Positions 44,606 through 57,883 of a stretch of DNA of 64,000 bases are shown piece by piece. This DNA comes from Stomorhina lunata. Its lineage: Eukaryota > Arthropoda > Insecta > Diptera > Rhiniidae. The stretch spans positions 93,931,998 to 93,995,997 of the forward strand of contig OW121743.1 of NCBI GenBank assembly GCA_933228675.1, in the 5' to 3' direction. The position numbers and the translations under genes are program-made. Numbering within the stretch: position 1 is the first letter of the stretch; each line of letters opens with the position of its first letter. The notes beneath the pieces are model-generated. The model saw only the letters and a program-made list of their open reading frames with translations, made no database searches and had not been told where the DNA came from.

Positions 44606-44700
44606 TATTTGCACGTGTTTTATTAATGATCGTGGTATTTACGAAAATAGCATAAAATTCATCCGGCTTCTGGTGGTATGGGCTGCCTACATCTGTTCTT
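44606..44700 (-). repeat. SINE-like tail fragment
   Basis: TTAATGATCGTGGTAT and GGCTTCTGGTGGTATGGGCT match the tail at 41.56-41.63 kb. It follows an array in the same order as there. Confidence 0.65.
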
Positions 44701-46055
44701 TATCCACTTTAATTTCACATTTGTCTTTATATTATAGAGTCTTTAAAAAACACCTTTTACTTTGTTGACTATTGGAACACATTTATTTAACCGCAGTGCT
44801 TTAGGGTATCATATAGTCGTACTTGACCGTCCATAAAACTTTCTTGTATGTATTTTTTATAGTTTTTTTTCTTCATTTTAAAAAACTACCAGGAAATTGT
44901 CATTAAATAGTAAAATTAATTGGAAATGTTAAACAAATGAAAGTACGAGTATCTTTAGTTTAATTTGACAATAATATACAAAAATTATAATCAATTCATT
45001 TGAGAAATTAATTTATTATTTATTTTTATTCGTTTAATACAATAAATTAATGATATTTCAATTTAAATATTTTTCTGTGGCACAATTGTAATGATGTGGT
45101 AAAATAAAAAAAAAAAAAACAAAAAAGATGAGAAGGAAGAAAACAAATTGTGCAAATAAATTTAATCCTGTCAGGGGTACAAGCAATTAATAATTGTTTT
45201 TTTTATGGGAAATGTTTCCTTACTTTAAATGAAGAGGTTTAATATTGTGTAATAAAATTATTGAAAGGAAATTTGAAAATTTATTTTTAAATTTTTCCTA
45301 GAATGATGTTTAGATAAGAGGTGATTAGAGTATATGGTACCCTAGAAATATTCCTCATGGGTTTTTGAAAGTTTTTACAAATTAATAGTTAAATTGATAA
45401 GTGTAAGTATATCAGTTTAATGAACATATGTAATTTTATATCAGTTAATTGAATATAATAAATTTTAATAGTTTTTTGTTTTCTTAATAAGTCATTGTTT
45501 TATAATTGATATTTTATGACAAACTATACTAATAATCAATTATAAGACATAAGTAAAAGGCTTCTATAAAAGTAATTTGTCTAGTAAACGAGTTAAGAAG
45601 TAATGTAAAATTTCTTAACAATTAAATACATTAAAGGTATTCATAATCCAGAGTATATTGCCTAATAAAATAGTTAAGAAGTAATGTAGCACAAGAGTAA
45701 TGAAGAAACTGTGAAAATTTACAATTTACTTTTACTTTATTCCTGAATTATTTGAGGGAGCGCTGTTTATTTTTGGTTTATATCTTTCCTAGTCTTATTT
45801 ATCCATTTAGTGCTTACAAATATACATTTTCTGGCATGTTATGAAAATCGCTTTTATGTGAAATTGAAATCGAACAAACTTACAAAGTTCAATTATTCCT
45901 AAAGATCAAATGAATTTTGTAGCTATGACACGATGTATTAAGGAAAAATAAAACCTAACGATAAATTTATAAACACTTTGGAATGCAAAACTTCAATAAC
46001 TATAGACCGTACCTTCAATACAATACAACTGCCAAATTTCCTGTTCCTATTGAAA
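44701..46055. other. AT-rich DNA, nothing recognised
   Basis: A scrap of the common repeat (TTAGGGTATCATATAGTCGT) lies at 44,801. GTTAAGAAGTAATGTA occurs twice near 45.6 kb. No gene is seen. Confidence 0.4.
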
Positions 46056-46059
46056 GTTT

Positions 46060-48475
46060 TCCCTATAACAAGCAAATTTTTGAAAAATTCCTTTTAAAAA
46101 GGAAATTTTTTAAAAATTTCCTATAAAAAGTAAATTTTTAAACAATTTTTATATAAAAAGTAAATATTTGAAAAATTTACTATGAAAAGTAAATTTTTGA
46201 AAAATTTTCCTATAAAAAGTAAATTTTTGAAAAATTTCCTATAAAAAGTAAATTTTTGAAAAATTTCCTATAAAAAGTAAATTTTTGAAAAATTTCCTAT
46301 AAAAAGTAAATTTTTGAAAAATTTCCTATAAAAAGTAAAATTTTGAAAAATTTCCTATAAAAAGTAAATTTTTGAAAAATTTCCTATAAAAAGTAAATTT
46401 TTGAAAAATTTTCTATAAAAGGTAAATTTTTGAAAAATTTCCTATAAAAAGTAAATTTTTGAAAAATTTCCTATAAAAAGTAAATTTTTGAAAAATTTCC
46501 TATAAAAAGTAAATTTTTGAAAAATTTCCTATAAAAAGTAAATTTTTGAAAAATTTCCTATAAAAAGTAAATTTTTGAAAAATTTCCTATAAAAAGTAAA
46601 TTTTTGAAAAATTTCCTATAAAAAGTAAATTTTTGAAAAATTTCCTATAAAAAGTAAATTTTTTAAAAATTTCCTATAAAAAGTAAATTTTTGAAAAATT
46701 TCCTATAAAAAGTAAATTTTTGAAAAATTTCCTATAAGAAGTAAATTTTTGAAAAATTTCCTATAAAAAGTAAATTTTTGAAAAATTTCCTATAAAAAGT
46801 AAATTTTTGAAAAATTTCCTATAAAAAGTAAATTTTTGAAAAATTTCCTATAAAAAGTAAATTTTTGAAAAATTTCCTATAAAAAGTAAATTTTTGAAAA
46901 ACTTCCTATAAAAAGTAAAATTTTGAAAAATTTCCTATAAAAAGTAAATTTTTGAAAAATTTCCTATAAAAAGTAAATTTTTGAAAAATTTCCTATAAAA
47001 AGTAAATTTTTGAAAAATTTCCTATAAAAAGTAAATTTTTGAAAAATTTCCTATAAAAAGTAAATTTTTGAAAAATTTCCTATAAAAAGTAAATTTTTGA
47101 AAAATTTGCTATAAAAAGTAAATTTTTGAAAAATTTACTATAAAAAGTAAATGTTTGAAAAATTTACTATAAAAAGTAAATGTTTGAAAAATTTACTATG
47201 AAAAAGTAAATGTTTGAAAAATTTACTATGAAAAAGTAAATTTTTGAAAAATTTACTATAAAAAGTAAATTTTTGAAAAATTTACTATAAAAAGTAATTT
47301 TTTGAAAAATTTACTATAAAAAGTAAATTTTTGAAAAATTTACTATAAAAAGTAAATTTTTGAAAAATTTACTATAAAAAGTAAATTTTTGAAAAATTTC
47401 CTATAAAAAGTAAATTTTTGAAAAATTTCCTATAAAAAGTAAATTTATGAAAAATTTACTATAAAAAGTAATTTTTTGAAAAATTTACTATGAAAAAGTA
47501 AATTTTTGAAAAATTTACTATAAAAAGTAAATTTTTGAAAAATTTACTATAAAAAGTAAATTTTTGAAAAATTTACTATAAAAAGTAAATTTTAGAAAAA
47601 TTTCCTATAAAAAGTAAATTTTTGAAAAATTTCCTATAAAAAGTAAATTTATGAAAAATTTACTATAAAAAGTAAATTTTTGAAAAATTTACTATAAAAA
47701 GTAAATTTTTGAAAAATTTACCATAAAAAGTAAATTTTTGAAAAATTTACTATAAAAAGTAAATTTTTGAAAAATTTACTATAAAAAGTAAATTTTTGAA
47801 AAATTTACTATAAATAGTAAATTTTTGAAAAATTTACTATGAAAAGTAAATTTTTGAAAAATTTACTATAAAAAGTAAATTTTTGAAAAATTTACTATAA
47901 AAAGTAAATTTTTGAAAAATTTACTATAAAAAGTAAATTTTTGAAAAATTTACTATAAAAAGTAAATTTTTGAAAAATTTACTATAAAAAGTAAATTTTT
48001 GAAAAATTTACTATAAAAAGTAAATTTTTGAAAAATTTACTATAAAAAGTAAATTTTTGAAAAATTTACTATAAAAAGTAAATTTTTGAAAAATTTCCTA
48101 TAAAAAGTAAATTTTTGAAAAATTTCCTATAAAAAGTAAATTTATGAAAAATTTACTATAAAAAGTAATTTTTTGAAAAATTTACTATGAAAAAGTAAAT
48201 TTTTGAAAAATTTACTATAAAAAGTAAATTTTTGAAAAATTTACTATAAAAAGTAAATTTTTGAAAAATTTACTATAAAAAGTAAATTTTTGAAAAATTT
48301 CCTATAAAAAGTAAATTTTTGAAAAATTTCCTATAAAAAGTAAATTTATGAAAAATTTACTATAAAAAGTAAATTTTTGAAAAATTTACTATAAAAAGTA
48401 ATTTTTTGAAAAATTTACTATAAGAAGTAAATTTTTGAAAAATTTCCTATAAAAAGTAAATTTTTGAAATTTGTT
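46060..48475. repeat. Tandem array I, 29-bp monomers
   Basis: The monomer reads AAAAATTTCCTATAAAAAGT plus AAATTTTTG, about 83 copies. The first half uses TTTCCTATAAAAAG and the second mostly TTTACTATAAAAAG, with a few intermixed blocks. A marked variant series recurs about 697 bp apart, indicating a 24-monomer higher-order duplication. Confidence 0.97.
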
Positions 48476-49590
48476 TTTTCAATTGTAGAACACGCCCTTT
48501 CAACTGAAAAGAAAAAAATTGCTTTAACAACTTAGTTTGACAGATGTCGAATTCCAGTCCTTTACTTTTGAAACCACGAAATGGATAACCTTTAACAAAT
48601 TAATCTCATAAGTTCTTAAATATCCATGCATGAATTTATGTTATAATTAGCCCTATATTTTCAAATATAAATTGTTTAAGCCATATCTCTGTACTTTAAT
48701 TTTAATCAGCCACTGATTAGTAATTAAGTTAATTATGTATTCAAAACACATGGCAATATTAAAAGGTGCCATTAGCTGATCAGTCTATAAATGCATATAT
48801 CAACTTATGTTATTAAAAATAAACAGCAATAATATTATAATAATAACAATATGCAAAATTAACAATAAGGCAAATTAATCAATTTCAAAAAAACACACAA
48901 AAATCATGACAAAATAATTATGCAATTTTCATAAACAAATTCCAATCACACAACAAGACCTTAAGGAATTTTTAATACATTGGATTTTTTAAATACAAAA
49001 TTTACAGGCTTTAAAATTGACATTTGTAAAATGATAAATAACAGAAAAAATATGATTAAATAAATGTGAATAAAATTTTGAATTATTTCACTTACGGGTA
49101 CATTTCAATTTTGTATTTTTGCAGTTTTCAAATTTATATAATTATTGTGGTTTTTATTGGATCAATGGCATTTAAATAAGGTTTGATTGAGTTTAATTTT
49201 TTAATTAAAATTGAACTCAAATACAATATTACCACAGGTGTTGTTGATACTAAATAAGTTAATTAAAATTATTCCATGATTCTAATAAGATCCGCTGAAA
49301 ATCTTTAATTTTGTTTTCATGTGATTTGGCATTAATAATTTTAATTACTTTATAATCTTAATAAATTATATGTAGACCATATCGATTCATAAATTTCTTT
49401 AGGGGGCATATAAACCTAAGTTAGATTGTAAATTTCTTAAGTTATAATATTTTTATTTTATATGTTCTGATAACGTCATTGTCGCCTTTAAACGTGATTA
49501 AACGTTTTTTTTTATAATATTGTCTCTTTTTATCTTAAAGTCATAAAATAGGCCTGAACTTTTATCAAATAATGATTGCATGATGATCGT
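48476..49590. other. AT-rich DNA, nothing recognised
   Basis: No gene or repeat supported. Confidence 0.4.
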
Positions 49591-50055
49591 AAATATTTAT
49601 ACTCTTCACCACCATAAGATTAAGGGGTGTAATGAGTTTGTGCTGTTGTATGTAACACATGGAGATATTGGACTGAAACCCTCCTTTAAGTATACTTATA
49701 GACAGAGAATCATTCAGTCCATTAGGACGGAATAAAACGGAGTCATTGGAATGAATCATTAACATGACTTTCCTTTCATTTCTTTTGGTACAAGGATGAT
49801 CTGTATACTTTTTGCATCAAATCATTAGAACTGTCTTACCGAAATAGTTTTTTTTTTGGCTTTTTGTAGCCCCAAGTTAAAGAGTACTAAATTTTATTGG
49901 GATCGGTTAACATTTGACCTACCTCCCATACGAGACAATTTATCAGAAGTAGCTTAAATATCTAGAAAATCACAGAAAAGCTTTCCGGTAAAGCCATATT
50001 TTTATTAAATCATAATTTCACTTAAATCTCAAAGTTTTCGAAAAATTAGCACATA
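49591..50055. repeat. Common fly interspersed repeat, broken by array J
   Basis: It starts ACTCTTCACCACCATAAG and contains ACCTACCTCCCATACGAG and GCACATATTTGAC, where it passes straight into the array. Confidence 0.55.
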
Positions 50056-50760
50056 TTTGACTATAGAAAAATTTTCGATAAAAAAATTTTTCTATAGAAA
50101 AATTTTCGAAAAAAAAATTTTTCTATAGAAAAATTTTCGATAAAAACATTTTTCTATAGAAAAATTTTCGATAAAAAAATTTTTCTATAGAAAAATTTTC
50201 GATAAAAAAATTTTTCTATAGAAAAATTTTCGATAAAAAAATTTTTCGATAAAAAAATTTTTCTATAGAAAAATTTTCGATAAAAAAATTTTTCTATAGA
50301 AAAATTTTCGATAAAAAAATTTTTCTATAGAAAAATTTTCGATAAAAAAATTTTTCTATAGAAAAATTTTCAATAAAAAAATTTTTCTATAGAAAAATTT
50401 TCGATAAAAACATTTTTCTATAAACAATTTTCGATAAAAAAATTTTTCTATAGAAAAATTTTTGATAAAAATATTTTTCTATAGAAAAATTTTCGATAAA
50501 AATATTTTTCTACACCAAATTTTCGATAAAATTTTTTTCTATAGAAAAATTTTCGATAAAATTTTTTCTATAGAAAAGTTTTTGATAAAATTTTTTGCTA
50601 TAGAAAAATTTTCGATAAAAATATTTTTCTATAGAAAAATTTTTGATAAAAATATTTTTATTTTGAAATTTTATAAAAATATTTTTCTATAGAAAAATTT
50701 TATATAAAAAAATTTTCTATAGAAAAATTTTGATAAAAAAAATCTTGTTCAGAAAAATTT
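50056..50760. repeat. Tandem array J, 31-bp monomers
   Basis: CTATAGAAAAATTTTC plus GATAAAAAAATTTTT, about 22 copies. The monomer type is the one seen at 19.7-20.3 kb. Confidence 0.95.
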
Positions 50761-52080
50761 TCTAAATTTCATTCAAAAATAATAGATTTAATTTTACCAC
50801 GCCTTAAATAACTTTAAGAATATTGGCAGTAACCGTAAATCTCGGTCATATCTTAATAAACTGATTTGATTAAAATAAAGCAAAATTTGCTTTGCAAAAA
50901 ACTGTCAATTCTAAATTACGACCCAATTGCCGCCAATTAGCGATAAGTATTTTTGGGAAAATTTTATCATCTTTTTATATGAATAATTGAGAAATTAAAA
51001 CTTGAATAAATATTTAAAATCAAAATTTCATAATAAATTTACGTAAATTATATTTGTTTTTTTTTTTTAGGCAAATCATTACCCTCTCAAACGAAATTTT
51101 GGCGACGAAAAAGTTATAAAAAAAATATTTTAAATTTAAATTGTTTTCACATGTTAAATTTCTGTTATTTTATGATTTTATTGTGTGTTAAATAATAAAC
51201 TAATTAGTGATACAATTTTAATATCTAAAAATGTTTTTATTTACCAAGTCTTTTGTTCTTTGACATTAAAGAAGAGTAAATAACCAAAAATTCTTATTAG
51301 CCGGTTTAGCAACATCGATTCATGTTGCTATACATTCAAATGTTGCTAAGCATTTGATAGATTGAAATGTTCTGGTTTGGGTTTGTTTACCTTTACGCAT
51401 TCCGGTATTTACACATGGAAGTAACAAGAACTTACAATCTAAACATTTTATGGTAAAAAACTAGATTTCTTTCTTTTTTTTTTGAAAAGCAAGGACGTTT
51501 ACATTAGGTTTATTGACCAAAAGATAGTATTAAGAAAAAAATGTGGTTTTAACACAAATCAACAAACATACCTGTTGCTTATGAGTTTAAATATTTGTTA
51601 TTTCTTTGAAATGTTTCCAAAGGGTTTAAGTAAACTAAATTGTTTTTTAAGACAAATGTCTTCTTTTTTTAATTTAATCCTTTTTTATTAACTCACTTTT
51701 CTTTTTTTTAATAAAATATGATTTGTGATGAAACACGTTGTGAACTTTGTACTATGAATGGAATTTTATTATTATTACTTTTTATCAGATTTTATAATAT
51801 TCCTTTTGTCTTAGTTTTGGTCTTATCTCTAAATCTCGTAAATCCAATTAGAGATAAAAAGAATTCATTTACGTTTTAATTTTCATTAATTTTTTTAAAC
51901 TTTTATTTCAAATTTCACAACTTTTTTTTTTAATTTCACAACTTTTTTTTTTTAATTTTAACTGATTTTTTTCTAAATAATTTTTATTTCTTTAAAAAAT
52001 CCTTAAAATCTTGTTGTTTAAATTTTTACTAATTAATTCTTTTCTTATTTTTTGAGTTCTTTACTGATTAACGCTTAGGA
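50761..52080. other. AT-rich DNA, nothing recognised
   Basis: A small inverted repeat (TAGCAACAT, loop 6) lies near 51,307. No gene is seen. Confidence 0.4.
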
Positions 52081-52400
52081 CGCGACTAACAGCTCAATAA
52101 CTTGGCCAATAGGTATATGAATCGAAAATGTTTAGTTTGTTTTTGTCGTTGTTTGCTAGTAGTAGCCCAGTTAAAAAACAGTCAGAAGAGGAAGCTATAA
52201 ATGATCGTGTTAACCCAATAGCAAAAAAACCAAAAAAATACGTCAAACAACAGCAGCCTCTGTTGCCGGCAGCAACAATAACGCATTAGCGGTAGTTAAA
52301 GATACATGAATGATAGCGGTGACAATGTCTGCAGCAGAGCAGGTTGTGGCTCATTTTGATTTTTGCGCTCTTCAGAGTGAGACTTATTAATAAAACAAAC
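52081..52400. other. Locally GC-richer island, non-coding
   Basis: It contains CAACAGCAGCCTC, GTTGCCGGCAGCAACA (an imperfect palindrome) and CTGCAGCAGAGCAG. There is no long ORF or known domain. It might be a promoter or untranslated exon of a gene outside the window or of Mco1; the sequence does not settle this. Confidence 0.3.
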
Positions 52401-52619
52401 AATTAACCCATTGAGGGGAAATGTAAAATAACAATTAATTATACAAAATATCATTTCTGTAGAAGATTTGCGGAAAAGTTTATTTGAATAAGCAAAGCTT
52501 TTTTTGATTTAAGCTTTCCGGAATTGATGAAAATCGATTTTTTTAATATACATGTGATATAGGCTAATAATGTGGTATATTAACTTTTCTCTTAAACTGA
52601 CAAAATTACAGAAAAAAGC

Positions 52620-52885
52620 TTTCAATAAAAGATTTTTAAGCGAAAATTTTTTTATAAAAAATTTTCGTAGAGAAAATTTTTTTATAATGAATTTTCGTAG
52701 AGAAAAGTTTTCTATAAAAAATTTTCGTAGAGAAAATTTTTCTATAAAAAATTTTCGTAGAGGAAATTTTTCTATAAAAAATTTTCGTAGAGAAAATTTT
52801 TCTATAAAAAATTTTCGTAGAGAAAATTTTTCTATAAAAAATTTTCGTAGAGAAAATTTTTCTATAAAAAGTTTTGTAGCGAAAA
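52620..52885. repeat. Tandem array K1, 30-bp monomers
   Basis: AAAATTTTTCTATAAAAAAT plus TTTCGTAGAG, about nine copies. The ORF through it (RRENFSIKNF repeats) is a by-product of a 30-bp period. Confidence 0.92.
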
Positions 52886-55070
52886 TTTGTCTATAAAAAT
52901 TTTTATACGGAAAGGTTTTCTTTAAAAAAATTTTATACCAAACATTTTTCTATAACTAATTTTTATATCGAAAAGTTTTCTATAATCAATTTTGTATAAA
53001 AAATGTTTATACCGAAAAATTTTATGTACAAAGCTTTTATACCAAAGTTTTCTATCAAAAATTTTCTTATCAAAATTTTATTCAAAAAACACTGAAAGTT
53101 TTTTTTTATAAAAAACATGTTCTCTAAAAGTTAATTTTTTTATAAAAAATTTTATAGCGAAAAATTTGCTCTAAAAAATTCTCAAAGCAAAAATTTGCTT
53201 AAACAAATTTGTGTAACGAAAATTTTCTATAAAAAATTTTTATACCAAAATATTTCTATAAAAATTTAATACCAAAACATTTCTATACCGAAAAATTTTC
53301 TATAAAAAATTATATGACGAAAAATTGTCTTTAGAAACCTTTGAAACCGAAAAATTTGCAACAGAAACCTTTTTATACCGAAAAATTTTCTATAAACAAT
53401 TTGTTACTGAATTTTTTTCAAATTTTTTAATCAAATTTTTTTTAAAAATTTTAACAGAAATTTTTTCTATAAAAAAATTTAACATCATATTTTTTCTATG
53501 AAAATTTTCATACCGAAAACTTTTCTATAAATAATTTTTGACCGAAAAATGTTCTATAAATAATTTTTGACCAAAACTTATTCTATAAAAAAAATTTTGA
53601 CAGAAATTTTTTCTATCAAAATATCTTGACCGAAAATATTTCTATAAAAATTTTTGACAGAAATTTTTTCTTTAAAAAAATTTTTGAACGAAATTTTTTC
53701 TAAAAAAAATTTTTAACAGAATTATTTTTTTGTATAAAAAAAATTTTGAACGAAATTTTTTTCTTTAAAAAAATTTCAACCGAAATTTTTTCTTTAAAAA
53801 ATTTTAACCTATATTTTTTCTATAAAAAATTTTTTACCGAAACTTTTTCTATCAAAAATTCTATACAAAATTTTTGATTAAAATTTTTTTATAAAAAATT
53901 TATAATTGAAATTATTTCTGTTAAAATTTTAACCGACATTTTTTCTATAAAAATGTTTATACTGAAAAATATTCTATAAATAATTTTTGACCGAAATTTT
54001 TTCTATAAAAAATTTCTAAAAGATTCTTTATTAAAAAATTTTCATTGAATTTTTTTTTTTTTTAGTTTTGTCCGGAATTTTTTCTATAAAAATATTTTGA
54101 TTGAAATTTTTTCTATAAAAAATTTTAACTGAAATTTTTTCTATAAAAAAGTTTGATAGAAATTTTTTCTATAAAAAATTTGACCTGATTTTTTTCTATA
54201 AAAAAAACTTCTTTCTATTTTTTTGATATACACAAATTTTTACCGATATATTTTCTATAAAAGTTTTTGACGAATTTTTTTCTATAAGAATTTTTGATTG
54301 AAATTTTTTCTATAAAAAATTTGTAAGCCAATTTTTTTATAAAAAAATTGTGATTCTCTTTTTTCTATAAAAAAAATATTTTAAAGAATTTTTTTCTGTG
54401 AAAAATTTTGACCGAAATTTTTTCTAAAAAAAATTTGACCAAAATTTTTTCTATATAAAATTTTACCGAAATTTTTTAATAAATTTTTTGATTTTTTTCT
54501 ATGTAAAATTTTGACCGAAAGTTTCTTTGTTAAAAAATTTTGGACGATATTTTTTCTATGAAAATTTAAAACTTTTTAAAATTTTTTTTTATAAAGAACT
54601 TTTGATCGGATTTTTTTATACAAAATTCTGAATTTTTTCTATAAAAAAATTTTGACTGATATATTTTCTATGAAAATTGTTATATCAAAAAAACTTCTAT
54701 GAACAATTTTTGACAGAAATTTTTTACCAACATTTTTTACATAAAATTTTTGATTTCAATTTTTTATAAAAAAAATTTGAATCCTTAATGTTTTTAAAAA
54801 AAAATTTTGACCGAAATTTTTTCTATAAAAAAATTTTTGGCAGAAGTTTTTTCTATAAAAATCATTTTACCAGAATTTTGCCTATAAAAAATATTGTCCC
54901 GAATTTTTTCTATAAAATATTTGTGAATAAAACATTCCTACAAAAAATTTTTATTAAAATATTTTCTGTAAAAAATTTGTGATTAAAATTTTTTTTTATA
55001 AAAAATTTTGTAGTAAACTTTTTTCTATAAAAAGTTTTTAACCGAAATTTTTTCTATAAATTTTTTCCGA
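52886..55070. repeat. Diverged array K2
   Basis: Degenerate units alternate TTTTTCTATAAAAAATTTT with ACCGAAA or GACAGAAA. Spacing varies around 28-32 bp and no block is homogeneous. Confidence 0.85.
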
Positions 55071-55715
55071 AATTGTTTTAATAAAAAATTTTTGACCGAA
55101 ATTGTTTCTATAAAAAATTTTTGATCGAAATTTTTTCTACAAAAAATTTTTGATCGAAATTTTTTCTATAAAAAATTTTTGACCGAAATTTTTTCTATAA
55201 AAAGTTTTTGACCGAAATTTGTTCTATAAAAAGTTTTTGACCGAAATTTTTTCTATAAAAATTTTTGACCGAAATTTTTTCTATAAAAAGTTTTTGACCG
55301 AAATTTTTTCTATAAAAATTTTTGACCGAAATTTTTTCTATAAAAAATTTTTGACCGAAATTTTTTCCATAAAAAATTTTTGACCGAAATTTTTTCTATA
55401 AAAAATTTTTGACCGAAATTTTTTCTATAAAAAATTTTTGACCGAAATTTTTTCTATAAAAAATTTTTGACCGAAATTTTTTCTATAAAAAATTTTTGAC
55501 CGAAATTTTTTCTATAAAAAATTTTTGACCGAAATTTTTTCTATAAACAATTTTTGACCGAAATTTTTTCTATAAAAAATTTTTGCCGAAATTTTTTCTA
55601 AAAAAAATTTTTGACCGAAATTTTTTCTATAAAAAATTTTTTTCCGATTTTTTTCTAAAAAAAATTTTTGACCGAAATTTTTTCTAAAAAAATTTTATAC
55701 CGAAATTTTTTCTAT
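55071..55715. repeat. Tandem array K3, 29-bp monomers
   Basis: GACCGAAATTTTTTCTATAA plus AAAATTTTT, about 21 copies, homogeneous in 55.35-55.60 kb. Confidence 0.95.
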
Positions 55716-57254
55716 ATATAAACATATTTTTGCTGCAAAATTTTCTGTATGCATTTTTTAACTTTTAGCTTTATTCGGTAAATTTTTCATAAAAATTTCT
55801 GACTTTTTGCGATATTAGTTTTAAAGATGATTAAAGTGCATTTTCGAAAAATTTAAATATTTTGTAATTTAAGCCGTAAAAATGTTATGAGTAAATACTA
55901 AAATACCTTTTAATTTTCCTAAAAAATATCTTAATTGATCGTACGTGCATATACTAAATATCTAACAATATTAACGGGTTAAAACTATAAAATCTAAATA
56001 AATGAGCAATTGCTTACTTGACTCTTTATTAACATTAACAGAGAAAAATATCTGCATATTTCCTACAACACAACAATTTGTTATTAAATATTTCTTTTAC
56101 TTTTTAATTAAAGGTTGATGTCAAAACTGTTTACAAAGAAAGACAAGTTGTTACCGATAAAGAAAAAAAAAAAAAACAGTTGCATAAAAATAACATCTTT
56201 CAGTAAATAAAAAATGTCAATATTCCCAGAACTACTGGTATTTATCACTGCTCCAAGATTGATTAATTAAAATACTTTTTCTTTGAAATCATCATAGAAA
56301 TATTTGCATGATAAATAGGCTCATAAGAGCTAACATTATTTACAGATTAAATTGAAAAGACTTCCTCATTAAAAATAAAGTAAAATACATTTTTTTGCGA
56401 GTCAATCAAATTAATTAAATTGCAGTTTATTTAATTTTTAAATGTCATTTATTTGGTATAAAAAATTGTTCACTTAAATGGGTCATTGTCAATGTTATAA
56501 CCTCTAATTTTAAAACTGTTTCATTTTGCCGGCCTGATATTTATCTAACAGATTTATTTCCACCACTCTTGTTTGTTTTTAATCAAATGTTTGTTCAGCT
56601 TATCATTACAAGTGTAGGGTAACAACAATGGAATACAATACAATATTTAATTAATTTGCTGTAAATTATGTTGTTAACATACATAATTGGTAAGGTTAGA
56701 TCTTATTTAAAGAGATAAGGGACATAAATCAGTTTTTGTTTATGATCATTAATAGAAAGATCTATACGTAATTTATTTGTATTTGTTTTGAAAAAATTTT
56801 GTAAAGCCAAAATCATATTCGTTATAATTTCTTAGAAAAAAACTTGATCTGGAATATTTTTATTAAACATAAAATTCCCACAATTTAGTAAATTCCCTCA
56901 CAAGATTTCAGAAAAAAATCCAAATCAGCAATTGATAGTCATTAATATTGTCAGTTCTAAATTTACCCAACAGATATTTTTAATAGTTTCTCACTTTAAT
57001 CCAAGAGTGCGAAAATTGCTTTTGATCATGCTATAATCTTTATCAACATGAATTGAGAGTTTTTGGTTGTACATAATTGAATTACATAAAAGAGAGTTCT
57101 GTTAAGCAAATGTTTGTTTGGTTTTAACATTTGTTTATAGACTCAGAGAAAAATAATAGTTGAAATAGTAGCCTTAAATTATATTTGTGTTTTGTATTTG
57201 TCTGGCTATTTAATTGTTGTTAAATAACTAACTATGTAATATTAGCTCTAGTAG
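55716..57254. other. AT-rich DNA, nothing recognised
   Basis: No gene or repeat supported. Confidence 0.4.
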
Positions 57255-57502
57255 GGTTGATTGATTTACGAGTATACGGGATTTTTATTTTCCATATTGT
57301 AATTCTAATCTTCTTTTAAGTTTCTTCTAATTAGTTTTAAGTAAATAACTAAATACTCGTATATGGAAGATTTATTACAGTTTTGAGTGATGGAAAAATT
57401 GTTTACTATAAATTTAAATTCTGAATACTTGAGCCTTAGACAAATCTAAATAGTTAGTACTTATGTGTGTAACAGCCACAAATTTTTGTCTAACAAAACT
57501 GA
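57255..57502 (+). repeat. 248-bp repeat, source copy
   Basis: It is nearly identical to 57884-58132 (GGTTGATTGATTTACGAGTA start, AAAACTGA end). Confidence 0.9.
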
Positions 57503-57832
57503 TCGATCCGGAATCTTCTTAAATGAGATTGAACATTACATTCATTGATTTTTAATAAACTAATTTCATTTAGATTTTATGGAACAATTTAATGTTTAAT
57601 TAGAGGAAGTGTGGGTAATGTGGTATACTTATTTCTTTTTAGATTTTTAGGTTTTGACCAATTAATATATGATTTCACCCTTCATATAATACATGTGTTG
57701 TATTTCAATGGAGAAAATACGAAAATTTATTTTAGAAATATTCGGTAAAATATTTTAAATCCTACTATAAATGTTCTTGGGTTACAAACGGGATGCAGTT
57801 GTTGCCTGGATTTCTTGCTAACATTTAATAAC

Positions 57833-57876
57833 AGTATTCAATTCCTACTCACACAGTATTCAATTCCTACTCACAC
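57833..57876 (+). repeat. 22-bp tandem duplication
   Basis: AGTATTCAATTCCTACTCAC followed by AC occurs twice in a row just before the 248-bp insertion. Confidence 0.85.
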
Positions 57877-57883
57877 CTCCTCG

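Noticed and set aside
52570..52896. 108-codon ORF with NFRRENFSIK repeats
   Set aside because: Pure translation of the 30-bp array K1; no start context, domain or codon signal.
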